A DNA stretch of 21,512 nucleotides, taken from an uncultured Collinsella sp. (lineage in GTDB: Bacteria; Actinomycetota; Coriobacteriia; Coriobacteriales; Coriobacteriaceae). Under the pieces are notes generated by a model, which had not been told where the DNA came from, ran no database searches, and saw nothing but the letters and a program-made list of their open reading frames with translations. The position numbers and the translations under genes were made by a program. The stretch spans positions 1 to 21,512 of the forward strand of contig CABTZM010000009.1 of the NCBI GenBank assembly GCA_902489295.1. The letters run 5' to 3'. Below, in pieces: positions 1-7,425 of the stretch; the first letter of the stretch is position 1, and every line of letters starts with the position of its first letter.

Positions 1-308
1 GGCGCGGCCTGCCCGGCAAGCCGCTCGGACTCAAGCCCCACTGGCTCGAAAGCGAAACCAGCATTAAGCTGTCCGACCTGCCCGAAGACACGCAAAACCG
101 CCTCAAGGCGGGCATTCCGCAAACAAGTGTCGACGATGCGCAGGACACGATATCCAAGTACCGCCACCAGATCGACGAGGAGCAGACCCGCCAGGTGATC
201 GACGCGCAAACGATTCGCGACAACACCAATCAGGGATCGACCTCCGAATCAGATTCCGAGAAAACCGCCGAACAGTCCGCCGAGGCCGAAGCCTCCGATA
301 AGAATTAG
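1..308 (+). CDS. C-terminal tail of a probable PP2C-type Ser/Thr phosphatase (5'-truncated by window edge)
   Basis: An open frame enters from the left edge (first full codon at position 3) and stops with TAG at 306-308, giving about 101 residues. The visible part is a hydrophilic tail rich in E, S, D, Q and A (ending EAEASDKN), with no transmembrane segment and no catalytic motif. The assignment comes from context. In actinobacteria a PstP-type PP2C phosphatase normally precedes the rodA/ftsW - pbpA - pknB genes, and that order continues here: the next start is 16 nt downstream on the same strand, so the genes are probably one operon. The phosphatase would dephosphorylate the targets of the PknB-like kinase encoded downstream. 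The catalytic domain lies outside the window, so the family call is an inference. An FHA-domain protein, the other common neighbour, is the main alternative. Confidence 0.5.
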   Translation, partial: RGLPGKPLGLKPHWLESETSIKLSDLPEDTQNRLKAGIPQTSVDDAQDTISKYRHQIDEEQTRQVIDAQTIRDNTNQGSTSESDSEKTAEQSAEAEASDKN

Positions 309-324
309 AAAGGGAGTGCCGCTT

Positions 325-3195
325 ATGAGTCGCCGCAACACCGAGCTGCTCTTGCTCATCGCCTCGGCGTTCCCCGTCATCCTGCTGTATGCGATGTACG
401 TCCTCACCGCGGGCGCTGCCATCTCCTTTGAGACGCTCGCCGTACCGATCGGCCTCTTTGCCGCCTTTGCCGCGGCCCACATTGCCGTGCGCATCTTGGC
501 GCCCGGTGCCGACCCCGCCATCCTGCCCATCGTATTTATACTTTCGGGCATCGGCATCACGTTTGTGACGCGTCTCGCCCCCGCTCTCGCCATCTCACAG
601 CTCATCATCCTGTTTGTCTCGGTGGCCCTGATGGTGGGAACGCTCGCGTTGGTTAAGAACCTCGACGTGGTCATGCGCTACAAGTACACCTTTGGCATCA
701 TCGGCATCATCCTGCTGATGCTGCCCATCTTTATCGGCACCACGATCTCGGGCTCCAAGCTGTGGATTCGCATCGCGGGCTTTACCATCCAGCCCGGCGA
801 GTTCGCCAAGGTCTTTATCGTCCTGTTCCTGGCCGGCTACTTGGCCGAGAACCGCGAGCTGCTCTCCATCTCCAACCGCAAGATCCTGGGCTTTAAGATC
901 CCTCGCCTGCGACTGCTGCTGCCGCTGTTTGCCGTGTGGGGTGTGTGCCTGCTCGTCGTCGTCTTCGAACGCGACCTGGGTTCGGCCGTGCTGTTCTACA
1001 CCATCTTCTTGCTGATGCTCTACGTTGCCACGGGGCGCTTTTCGTATGTCGTTATCGGCCTTGCGCTCTTAGCCGTTGGAGCCGTGGGCGCCTACAAGTT
1101 CCTGTCTCACGTTCAGGTGCGTTTCCAGGTTTGGGTCGATCCGTTTAAGGACGCCCAGGGCCAGGGCTACCAGATTGTCCAGTCGCTCTTCTCGCTTGCC
1201 GATGGCGGTCTGGTCGGTGTTGGCATCGGCAACGGCATGGCCAACAACATCCCTGTCGTCGAGTCCGACTTTATCTTCTCGGCTATCGGCGAGGAGATGG
1301 GCCTCTTGGGCGGCGGCGCCGTGCTCATCCTGTTTATGCTCTTTGCCGTGCGTGGCCTCACCACAGCTGCCCGCGCAAAGTCCGACCTTGCCGCCTTTAG
1401 CGCCACCGGTCTTACGGCAGCCATCAGCTTCCAGGCCTTTTTGATCGTTGGCGGCGTAACCCGCCTGATCCCGCTGACCGGCGTCACCCTGCCCTTTATG
1501 AGCCAGGGCGGCTCCTCTCTGCTGGCGAGCTTCATCATCGTCGCGCTCCTGCTGCGCGCCGGTGACGAGGCGACCGGACGCGAGGCCGAGCTTACCGGTA
1601 CCGGCACCATGGCCGCCATCACCGATGATCAGGTCGCATCTGCCGCCGCCCCGACGGGCACGCGCTTTGCCACCTCGTCTTCCTACGGCAGCGGCAGCCA
1701 TTCCGTCGGCTCGCGCATGCGCCGTCGCCTGCTCGACACGCCTGAATCCGGTGTGCTCGGCCGCGTTGCGCTCGCCAACCGTCTAACCCGTGCGGTGCTC
1801 GCCTTTACGGCGCTGTTCGCCATCCTTATCGGCAACCTCACCTATGTCCAGGTCATCAAGGCCAAGGACTATCAGGACATGCCGACCAACAACCACACCA
1901 TCGCCCGCTCCAAGTACATCCAGCGCGGTTCCATCATCACGTCCGACGGCGTGACGCTGGCCGAGTCGCTGCAGCAGGAGGACGGCACCTATGTACGCTC
2001 CTACCCCAACGGTAACCTAGCAGCGCACGTGGTTGGCTACGTGAGCCAGCAGTATGGCACCACCGCCATCGAGAGCGTCATGAACGACACGCTCACCGGC
2101 TCTAAGGATTACTCCAGCTGGAACAACGCCATCGCGTCGCTCGCGGGCCAGACCCAGCCGGGCAACACCGCCAAGCTCACCATCGACTCGCGTATCCAGA
2201 CGGCGGCCGAGCAGGCACTCAAGGGCTTTAAGGGCGCTGTAGTGGTCATCGATCCGCGTACCGGCGCGGTGCTCGCATGTGCCAGCTCGCCCACCTACGA
2301 CAACACCAACATCGATGCCCTGCTGCAGACGGGCGGCGGCGAGGACGGCTCCATGTACAATCGCGCCATGGACGCGCTGTACACGCCGGGCTCAACGTTT
2401 AAGGTCGTTACGCTTTCCGCGGCACTCGAGACCGGTACCGCCAGCCTTACCAGCACCTACCAGGCGCCCGGCTCCATGGACATCGGCAACGCACCGGTCA
2501 CCAACTATGCCAACGAGAGCTACGGCACCATCAGCCTGCAGCAGGCCTTTGCCGTGTCCTCCAACGTCGTCTTTGGTCAGGTGGCAAACGAAGTTGGCGC
2601 AAACACGCTCGTGCAGTTTGCCAACGCCTATGGCTACGGCCAAAAACTCGGCCAGGACCTGACCTCCGCGGCCTCCATCATGGCCGACCCGTCGCTCATG
2701 ACCGAATGGGAGACCGCCTGGGCCGGCGCCGGCCAGCCTGTCGGCATGGACCATACGCCCGGCCCGCAGACCACCGTCATGCAAAACGCCGTGATTGCCG
2801 CCGCCATCGCTAACAGTGGCGTGGTCATGGACCCGTACTTTGTAGCCCAGGTACTCGCCCCGGACGGAACCGTGGTCAAGACCACGCAGTCCCGCTCGCT
2901 TGGTCAGGCCGTCAGCTCCGCCACGGCCGACCAGGTCAAGCAGGCCATGCTTGCCGTCGTCCAGTCCGGCACCGGCACCGATGCCCAGATCCCCGGCGTC
3001 AAGGTCGCCGGCAAGACCGGCTCGGCCGAGATCGGCGGCACCAACGTCAACTCGATGTTTGTTGGCTTTGCACCTTACGATTCACCCACGGTCGCCATCT
3101 CGGTGGCCTTGGAGGATTTCGACAAGCATGACGTCAAGGCCGCCAAGATTGCCGGTATCGTCCTGACCGCGGCGCTTGCCGCACAGGGAGCGTGA
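325..3195 (+). CDS. SEDS glycosyltransferase (FtsW/RodA) fused to class B penicillin-binding transpeptidase
   Basis: A 956-residue fusion of two peptidoglycan enzymes. Residues about 5-410 are a polytopic SEDS domain (roughly 10-12 membrane segments) with the conserved ERDLGSA motif (D217) and a C-terminal PFMSQGGSS motif; this family polymerises glycan strands from lipid II. A polar linker (about 411-485, rich in G, S, T and R) leads to one membrane anchor (about 490-511) and a class B PBP. That part has a small dimerisation region and then the transpeptidase motifs STFK (S690, K693), SSN (745-747) and KTGS (897-900), all intact. In mycobacteria the equivalents are separate adjacent genes (rodA, pbpA). 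ATG at 325 was chosen over the in-frame GTG at 316 because AGGGAG (310-315) sits 9 nt before the ATG but abuts the GTG. The gene follows the phosphatase-like gene by 16 nt and precedes the PASTA kinase, so a coupled wall-synthesis and signalling operon is likely. Whether it serves division or elongation cannot be decided from the sequence. Confidence 0.95.
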   Translation: MSRRNTELLLLIASAFPVILLYAMYVLTAGAAISFETLAVPIGLFAAFAAAHIAVRILAPGADPAILPIVFILSGIGITFVTRLAPALAISQLIILFVSVALMVGTLALVKNLDVVMRYKYTFGIIGIILLMLPIFIGTTISGSKLWIRIAGFTIQPGEFAKVFIVLFLAGYLAENRELLSISNRKILGFKIPRLRLLLPLFAVWGVCLLVVVFERDLGSAVLFYTIFLLMLYVATGRFSYVVIGLALLAVGAVGAYKFLSHVQVRFQVWVDPFKDAQGQGYQIVQSLFSLADGGLVGVGIGNGMANNIPVVESDFIFSAIGEEMGLLGGGAVLILFMLFAVRGLTTAARAKSDLAAFSATGLTAAISFQAFLIVGGVTRLIPLTGVTLPFMSQGGSSLLASFIIVALLLRAGDEATGREAELTGTGTMAAITDDQVASAAAPTGTRFATSSSYGSGSHSVGSRMRRRLLDTPESGVLGRVALANRLTRAVLAFTALFAILIGNLTYVQVIKAKDYQDMPTNNHTIARSKYIQRGSIITSDGVTLAESLQQEDGTYVRSYPNGNLAAHVVGYVSQQYGTTAIESVMNDTLTGSKDYSSWNNAIASLAGQTQPGNTAKLTIDSRIQTAAEQALKGFKGAVVVIDPRTGAVLACASSPTYDNTNIDALLQTGGGEDGSMYNRAMDALYTPGSTFKVVTLSAALETGTASLTSTYQAPGSMDIGNAPVTNYANESYGTISLQQAFAVSSNVVFGQVANEVGANTLVQFANAYGYGQKLGQDLTSAASIMADPSLMTEWETAWAGAGQPVGMDHTPGPQTTVMQNAVIAAAIANSGVVMDPYFVAQVLAPDGTVVKTTQSRSLGQAVSSATADQVKQAMLAVVQSGTGTDAQIPGVKVAGKTGSAEIGGTNVNSMFVGFAPYDSPTVAISVALEDFDKHDVKAAKIAGIVLTAALAAQGA

Positions 3196-3327
3196 TGCCC
3201 ATGATCGAATCGGACACCCGAGGCGCGCCGCGGCCGAAGAGTTAGCGGCAACGCGCCACACGGCCCCAGCGGCCACATCGTAGGTACTACACACATCGTT
3301 GAGCGAATAGTTATGTTAGGAGCAGGA

Positions 3328-5289
3328 ATGGAACAGAGGGTCCTCGGGGGAAGATACCTCCTCAAGGATAAGGTGGGAACAGGCGGCATGGCGACCGTCT
3401 ACCGTGCACAGGACCAGGTCCTCGACCGCACGGTTGCCGTCAAGATCATGCTGCCGCAGTATGCTGGCGACGCAACCTTCGCCGCACGCTTTAAGCAGGA
3501 GGCCCAGGCAGCAGCCGGTCTCTCCTCCCCCTATATCGTGGGCGTCTACGATTGGGGCAAGGACGGCGACACCTATTATATCGTCATGGAGTACCTGCGC
3601 GGCACCGACCTTAAGAGCGGCATCAAGAGCCACGGCGCCCTCGACCCCAAGAAGGTCGCCCAGATCGGCTCGCAGATCAGCTCCGCGCTTTCGGTCGCCC
3701 ACAAGCACGAGATCATCCACCGCGACATTAAGCCGCAGAACATCATGGTGCTGCCCGACGGCAACATCAAGGTGATGGACTTTGGCATCGCGCGCGCCAA
3801 GAACAGCCACCTCACGCAAGACAACAACGTGCTGGGAACCGCCCACTACGTCAGCCCCGAGCAGACCCGCGGTCAGGACCTCGGCCCCACCTCGGATATC
3901 TACTCGCTGGGCGTCGTGATGTACGAGTGCGCCACCGGCCGCGTTCCCTTTGACGGTGACGACGCCATCTCGGTCGCACTCAAGCAAGTCAACGAGCTGC
4001 CTATTCCGCCGAGCCAGATCAACTCCGGTGTCGACGCCGACCTTGAGCGCATCATCCTCAAGTGCATGGAGAAGGACCCGGCAAACCGCTTCCAGACCGC
4101 CGACGAGCTTCGTCAGGTGCTCAACAGCTACCTGTCGGGCCGTGCCGTCAACGTCTCGGAGCCCACGCGCATCATCGGTGCCCCCGGTGAGCTGGGCGCC
4201 ACCAAGACTCGCGAGCTTTCCGATCAGACGCGCGCCATGGTGCGTCCCGTCTCGGGCGTGAGCGGCCAGAATACCGCCCGTAGCTCGGTTTCGGGCTCCA
4301 CCGGCTCCTACGAGGTCGAAAAGCCCAAATCCAACAAGAACAAGATCATCGCCGCCGTGGTGGCAGCCGTTGCCGTCATCGGCATCGTGGTGGCCTTTGC
4401 CACAGGACTCTTTGGCGGCGAGCAGGTCACCGTGCCCGATGTGCTGGGCAAGGACCAGCAGACTGCCGTCGAGCTGATCAAGGAAGCCGGCCTCGAGGTC
4501 GGCACCATCGACCAAAGCTACAACGACGATGTCGACGAGGGCAAGGTCGCCGAGCAGACGCCCAACGGCAACACCAAGAAGACCAAGGGCACCAAGGTGA
4601 ACCTGGTAATCTCCAAGGGCCCCAAGCCCTCCGAAAAGGTTGAGGTTCCCAAACTTGTCGGCCTGACCAAGGACCAAGCAGAAGCCGCACTGGCAAGCGT
4701 TGGCCTGAAGGGCAACGCCTCCGAGGAGGCCAACGAGGCTGATGAGGGCCAGGTCTTTGAGCAGGGCACCGAAGCCGGTAAGGAAGTCGCGAAGGGCACG
4801 ACCATCTCGTACAAGGTCTCGAGCGGCCCGGATACCACGTCCGTCCCCGACCTGACCGACATGACCGAGGCCCAGGCGCGCAACGCCCTCGATATGGCAG
4901 GCTTTGGTGTCGACGTGAGCTACCAGGAGAACGACTCGGTTACCGAGGGCACCGTGATCAGCTGGAACCCCAGCGGCAAGCAGAAGCCCGGCGCCACGAT
5001 TACCGTCGTCATCGCCAAGAAGTCCGGCAAGGCCACCGTCCCGGGCAACCTGTACGGCAAGAGCATTTCCGCCGCCGTTACCGCGCTCAACAACGCCGGT
5101 TTCTATAACATTGGCTTCTGTGACCAGAACGGCAATCCCGTAAGCGGTAACGAGGATGCCACCGTTACGGGCGTCTCCCCCACTGGAAAGCAGTCCACCG
5201 ACAGCACGATTACGCTGACGGTCGCACTTTCTGGTTCGGGCTCGGGCTCGGGCACGAGCACGGGCGACGATTCCGGTACGACCAACTAG
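3328..5289 (+). CDS. pknB: PknB-like Ser/Thr protein kinase with four PASTA domains
   Basis: A 653-residue single-pass membrane kinase. The cytoplasmic kinase domain (about 6-270) has the glycine loop GTGGMATVY, the ATP-anchoring lysine in VAVKIM (K39), the catalytic loop HRDIKPQN (D133), DFG (D151) and the activation segment GTAHYVSPEQ. A juxtamembrane stretch rich in S, T and R is followed by a transmembrane helix (about 340-363). Four extracellular PASTA repeats start near residue 366, each opening with VP (VPDVLGK, VPKLVGL, VPDLTDM, VPGNLYG), and the protein ends in a Gly/Ser/Thr-rich tail. PASTA repeats of this family bind peptidoglycan fragments or lipid II and tune kinase activity. ATG at 3328 is preferred to the one at 3313 because AGGAG (3318-3322) lies 5 nt before it and the protein then starts in the usual MEQRVLGGRY manner. 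It lies 132 nt after the SEDS-PBP fusion, a likely partner or substrate. A strong terminator follows. Confidence 0.95.
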   Translation: MEQRVLGGRYLLKDKVGTGGMATVYRAQDQVLDRTVAVKIMLPQYAGDATFAARFKQEAQAAAGLSSPYIVGVYDWGKDGDTYYIVMEYLRGTDLKSGIKSHGALDPKKVAQIGSQISSALSVAHKHEIIHRDIKPQNIMVLPDGNIKVMDFGIARAKNSHLTQDNNVLGTAHYVSPEQTRGQDLGPTSDIYSLGVVMYECATGRVPFDGDDAISVALKQVNELPIPPSQINSGVDADLERIILKCMEKDPANRFQTADELRQVLNSYLSGRAVNVSEPTRIIGAPGELGATKTRELSDQTRAMVRPVSGVSGQNTARSSVSGSTGSYEVEKPKSNKNKIIAAVVAAVAVIGIVVAFATGLFGGEQVTVPDVLGKDQQTAVELIKEAGLEVGTIDQSYNDDVDEGKVAEQTPNGNTKKTKGTKVNLVISKGPKPSEKVEVPKLVGLTKDQAEAALASVGLKGNASEEANEADEGQVFEQGTEAGKEVAKGTTISYKVSSGPDTTSVPDLTDMTEAQARNALDMAGFGVDVSYQENDSVTEGTVISWNPSGKQKPGATITVVIAKKSGKATVPGNLYGKSISAAVTALNNAGFYNIGFCDQNGNPVSGNEDATVTGVSPTGKQSTDSTITLTVALSGSGSGSGTSTGDDSGTTN

Positions 5290-5341
5290 TCGCCACCCCA
5301 CCGCTCATCGCGGCTTTCACCGCAAACATATTCGCTCACAG

Positions 5342-5379
5342 GCGCCCGCTTGCTCCCCCAGCAAGCGGGCGCTTTCTTT
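5342..5379 (+). terminator. Rho-independent terminator of the wall-synthesis/kinase operon
   Basis: A perfect 13-bp GC-rich stem (5342-5354 with 5360-5372) closes a 5-nt CCCCC loop and is followed by TTTCTTTA. It lies 52 nt after the kinase stop codon on the plus strand. Confidence 0.9.
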
Positions 5380-5412
5380 ATCTGAAGCAGCGAATACTAC
5401 GGCATGCCTTAA

Positions 5413-5448
5413 ACCAAAAGAGCCCGGCACCGTAACGGTACCGGGCTC
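5413..5448 (-). terminator. Rho-independent terminator facing leftward, downstream of the tRNA-Arg unit
   Basis: A 13-bp stem with one G-U pair (5436-5448 with 5420-5432) and a 3-nt loop. On the minus strand it is followed by TTTT and then GGTTT. It faces the plus-strand terminator at 5342-5379, so the two transcription units converge here. It is the second possible end of the tRNA transcript, after the weaker hairpin at 5555-5578. Confidence 0.8.
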
Positions 5449-5456
5449 GATATTCC

Positions 5457-5481
5457 TCTGGTGCCCCCGGGCGGATTCGAA
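5457..5481 (-). repeat. Displaced second copy of the tRNA-Arg 3' end (possible att-site remnant)
   Basis: These 25 bp are identical to 5587-5611, which carries the 3' acceptor end, CCA and T-loop of tRNA-Arg(CCT). The offset is exactly 130 bp and the orientation is the same. No matching 5' half of a tRNA lies on the appropriate side, so it is not a second intact tRNA. Nearby, 5516-5532 holds a T-arm-like hairpin (GGCGG, 7-nt loop, CCGCC). Duplicated tRNA 3' ends are the classic footprint of tyrosine-recombinase integration. No integrase gene lies in or next to the 105-bp interval, so at most a scar or a decayed end is left. Confidence 0.6.
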
Positions 5482-5554
5482 AACTCCCCCGCGGGAAAAT
5501 TGGTGACGCAGGTGTCGGCGGTCCGAATCCGCCGTCAGCTCCCACAAACCAGAA

Positions 5555-5578
5555 ACGGCGCCGCTCTCGCGACGCCGT
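5555..5578 (-). terminator. Hairpin just downstream of tRNA-Arg, probable weak terminator
   Basis: A 10-bp stem with one T-G pair and a GAGA tetraloop. On the minus strand it is followed by TTTCT. It begins 11 nt after the tRNA CCA end. The T tract is short, so read-through to the stronger terminator at 5413-5448 is likely. Confidence 0.5.
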
Positions 5579-5588
5579 CATAATCTTC

Positions 5589-5664
5589 TGGTGCCCCCGG
5601 GCGGATTCGAACCGTCGACACCCGCTTTAGGAGAGCGGTGCTCTATCCCCTGAGCTACGGAGGC
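5589..5664 (-). tRNA. tRNA-Arg (anticodon CCT)
   Basis: The minus strand folds as a complete 76-nt cloverleaf with encoded CCA. The acceptor GCCTCCG pairs with CGGGGGC (one T-G pair), the D-arm is GCTC/GAGC, and the anticodon stem CCGCT/AGCGG frames the loop CTCCTAA with anticodon CCT. The T-arm has the loop TTCGAAT. The tRNA decodes AGG, a rare arginine codon in high-GC genomes. The T-stem (GACGG against CCGCC) has one A-C mismatch at the second pair. That fits a 3' half replaced by recombination, and the 3' end is indeed duplicated at 5457-5481. A candidate -10 box lies 11 nt upstream. Confidence 0.93.
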
Positions 5665-5674
5665 ATGTCGTATT

Positions 5675-5680
5675 AGTGTA
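5675..5680 (-). promoter_or_regulatory. Candidate -10 box of tRNA-Arg
   Basis: TACACT on the minus strand lies 11 nt upstream of the mature tRNA 5' end, a normal distance for a short leader. I see no convincing TTGACA-like -35 at 16-18 nt spacing, so this is only a candidate. Confidence 0.35.
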
Positions 5681-5745
5681 GCAGATTTACGCCGCTGTAA
5701 TGCAGCGTATACCCACTCTTCGAAGTTGCGGTGGAACAGCCCTCC

Positions 5746-5945
5746 GGAAAGTGCGTCCCACTATCCAGGCAAATTCTGGGTCAGACTTTCCCCATGAGAC
5801 CTCGCTGGGAAACTGTGACCCAGAATTTCGGCTCGAAACGGGACACGGTTTCCCAAACGACCCCGTTCCGGAAACTACATCCCGGAATCGACGCTCGAAC
5901 TGGGATGCACTTTCCCGATCGAGCCACATGGGAGACTGCGCCCCA
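5746..5945. repeat. Array of seven 15-bp motifs in alternating orientation with a 31-bp period
   Basis: A 15-mer close to GGAAA(C/G)TGYGTCCCA occurs at 5746 (forward), 5777 (reverse), 5808 (forward), 5839 (reverse), 5870 (forward), 5901 (reverse) and 5931 (forward). Start-to-start distances are 31, 31, 31, 31, 31 and 30 bp, and the orientation alternates strictly. Neighbouring copies can pair as hairpins; the best is 5771-5792 with 5807-5828, 22-nt arms differing at three central positions. Spacers are 15-16 bp. Two of the forward-to-reverse spacers (5823-5838 and 5885-5900) resemble each other. I see no credible gene here: the short open frames crossing it only read through the repeats. It fills the gap between the tRNA-Arg promoter side and the 3' end of the DUF956 gene. 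Confidence 0.85.
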
Positions 5946-5969
5946 CTTTGAGGGGGCGCTCTTTAATGA

Positions 5970-6368
5970 CTAGTTGCCTTTGTGGAAGAGGCCTTTGATA
6001 ACGGAGGGGATGCTCTTCGCGCCCTTGGCGGTCACATCGATAAAGTCGGGCGAACGCACGAGCTTATCCTCGTCAACGTACTTGCGGACCGCACGAAGCG
6101 TCTCTTTGTCATCGCGCGTCGAAAACGTAAAGTGACCATTGTCCTTGGTGAAGATGGCAAAACGCGTAATCTTCTTGGTGCCGCGCAAAACCTCAGCGGC
6201 AATATAGTCGACCTCATCCCACGGGATCTGAATAAAATCCTCGGGATTGCGCTCGTTATAGTACTCAAACGCCTTATTGCCCACCATTACGTTACCGTGA
6301 CTGGTAAGCCCCATCAGGCAGGTTGCCGGCGTTGCCAGATCGACCGTGCTGTTCTGAGATTGCGCCAT
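5970..6368 (-). CDS. manO: DUF956 family (ManO-like) PTS-associated protein
   Basis: A 132-residue soluble protein starting MAQSQNSTVDLATPATCLMG. It matches the DUF956 family, small proteins usually encoded at the end of mannose-class PTS operons. Recognisable stretches are GLTSHGNVMVGNKAFEYYN, FIQIPWDEVDYI and FAIFTKDNGHFTFSTRD. The biochemical role is not established; a regulatory or accessory role in sugar uptake is the usual inference. ATG at 6368 was taken rather than an upstream in-frame start at 6419, because the upstream start would place the N-terminus inside the terminator hairpin at 6397-6432. A GGAGGG-rich stretch precedes the chosen start. It is the last gene of the PTS operon but is separated from IID by 120 nt and that hairpin. 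The TAG stop (5970-5972) lies inside a 15-bp string that recurs in the palindrome at 9582-9637. Confidence 0.88.
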   Translation of the reverse strand: MAQSQNSTVDLATPATCLMGLTSHGNVMVGNKAFEYYNERNPEDFIQIPWDEVDYIAAEVLRGTKKITRFAIFTKDNGHFTFSTRDDKETLRAVRKYVDEDKLVRSPDFIDVTAKGAKSIPSVIKGLFHKGN

Positions 6369-6384
6369 GCGCGCCTCGCCCTCC

Positions 6385-6432
6385 AAATAAAACAATCGGA
6401 CCGCATCCAGTGTACCCACCGGGTGCGGTCCG
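6385..6432 (-). terminator. Intrinsic terminator between the IID gene and manO
   Basis: A 12-bp GC-rich stem with one G-T pair (6421-6432 with 6397-6408) and a 12-nt loop. On the minus strand it is followed by the T-rich tract ATTGTTTTATTT. It ends 17 nt upstream of the manO start codon. It probably lowers manO expression relative to the three transport genes, with partial read-through, unless manO has its own promoter. Confidence 0.75.
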
Positions 6433-6488
6433 TTTCAATGGCTCAAAAGCCCTTGCCTAGCAATTCTCGGTCTTAAGCCGAAACGTGC

Positions 6489-7409
6489 TTACATGAAGCC
6501 GCAGACGCGACCGATGATGCCGATGGCGAAGAGAGCCAGGATGATGACGATCGGGCTGACCTTCTTCTTGAGGAGCTTGCAGACCAGCAGGGTCAGGCAC
6601 ACGGCGGCAAGGCCGGGGATGAGCTGATCGAGGTTAGCCTGAAGCGTGGTGACCTTCACCTGATCAAGGGCGTTAGCACCGATGGAGTTATACATCGTCA
6701 GTGCTTCCTTGACACCCTCAGAACCGGAGGGCAGATTAGCCCAGTCGATAAAGGCGCCAGCAGACTGCGTGACCTTGGAGACGACCGGGGTGAAGGAGAT
6801 GGACACCCAGCGCTCGACCAGGGCGCCGATGATGAACATACCCAGGATGGAAGCGCCCTCGGTGACCTTGCCCATCAGACCGCCGGAGAGGTCCTTGGCG
6901 ATGGAGGAGCCGACCTTGTAGCCAAACTCCTGCGTGTACCACAGGAAGGCGTAACGGATGATGTTCCACGCGAAGAAGAACAGCAGCGGACCGGCGATGC
7001 TGCCGGACAGGGCCAGGGAAGCGCCCAGAGCGCCCAGAATCGGGCGAAGGGTGAACCAGAAGGCGGGGTCGCCGACGCCGGCGAGCGGGCCCATCATACC
7101 GACCTTGACGCCCTGAATGGCGACGTCGTCAATCGGAGCACCGTTGGCGCGCTCCTCCTCGAGAGCGAGGGTAACGCCAATGACGGGGGCGGAAACATAA
7201 GGGTGGGTGTTATAGAACTCCAGGTGGCGCTTAAGAGCGGCAATCTGGTCATCCTTGCTGGTGTAGAGCTTCTTGATCGCAGGGATCATTGCGAAGCACC
7301 AGCCGCCGTTCTGCATACGCTCGTAGTTCCACGAGCCCTGAAGGAACTGATGACGGAAGCAAACCTTCTTGCGGTCAGCCTTGGTGAGCTGAATCTTGTT
7401 CTCTGCCAT
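6489..7409 (-). CDS. manZ: PTS mannose/fructose/sorbose family IID component
   Basis: A 306-residue membrane subunit of a mannose-class phosphotransferase permease. It carries family stretches such as FRHQFLQGSWNYERMQNGGW near the N-terminus, YNTHPYVSAPVIGVTLALEEE, and GPLAGVGDPAFWFTLRPILG, with hydrophobic segments in the middle and at the C-terminus (IVIILALFAIGIIGRVCGFM). IID pairs with IIC to form the sugar-conducting complex, and IIB phosphorylates the sugar during transport. ATG at 7409 is chosen because GGGGAG lies about 8 nt upstream; the in-frame GTG at 7418 would sit only 3 nt after the AGGAGG. The start is 16 nt downstream of the IIC stop and the ribosome-binding site overlaps that stop, which suggests coupled translation. 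The transported hexose cannot be read from the sequence. Confidence 0.95.
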   Translation of the reverse strand: MAENKIQLTKADRKKVCFRHQFLQGSWNYERMQNGGWCFAMIPAIKKLYTSKDDQIAALKRHLEFYNTHPYVSAPVIGVTLALEEERANGAPIDDVAIQGVKVGMMGPLAGVGDPAFWFTLRPILGALGASLALSGSIAGPLLFFFAWNIIRYAFLWYTQEFGYKVGSSIAKDLSGGLMGKVTEGASILGMFIIGALVERWVSISFTPVVSKVTQSAGAFIDWANLPSGSEGVKEALTMYNSIGANALDQVKVTTLQANLDQLIPGLAAVCLTLLVCKLLKKKVSPIVIILALFAIGIIGRVCGFM

Positions 7410-7425
7410 ATGTATCACTCCCCTC

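Noticed and set aside
3316..5301. 661-residue minus-strand open frame
   Set aside because: Antisense shadow of the PASTA kinase gene, whose catalytic motifs are all intact.
5457..5545. A second complete tRNA
   Set aside because: Only a 3' end and an isolated T-arm-like hairpin are present; no 5' acceptor strand pairs with them and no anticodon arm can be drawn.
5746..5945. CRISPR array
   Set aside because: The repeated motif is only 15 bp and alternates in orientation, whereas CRISPR repeats are direct; spacers are 15-16 bp and no cas gene is present.
5700..5973. Small plus-strand and minus-strand proteins of 80-83 residues
   Set aside because: They read straight through the phased repeat array in several frames, have no ribosome-binding site and no plausible composition.
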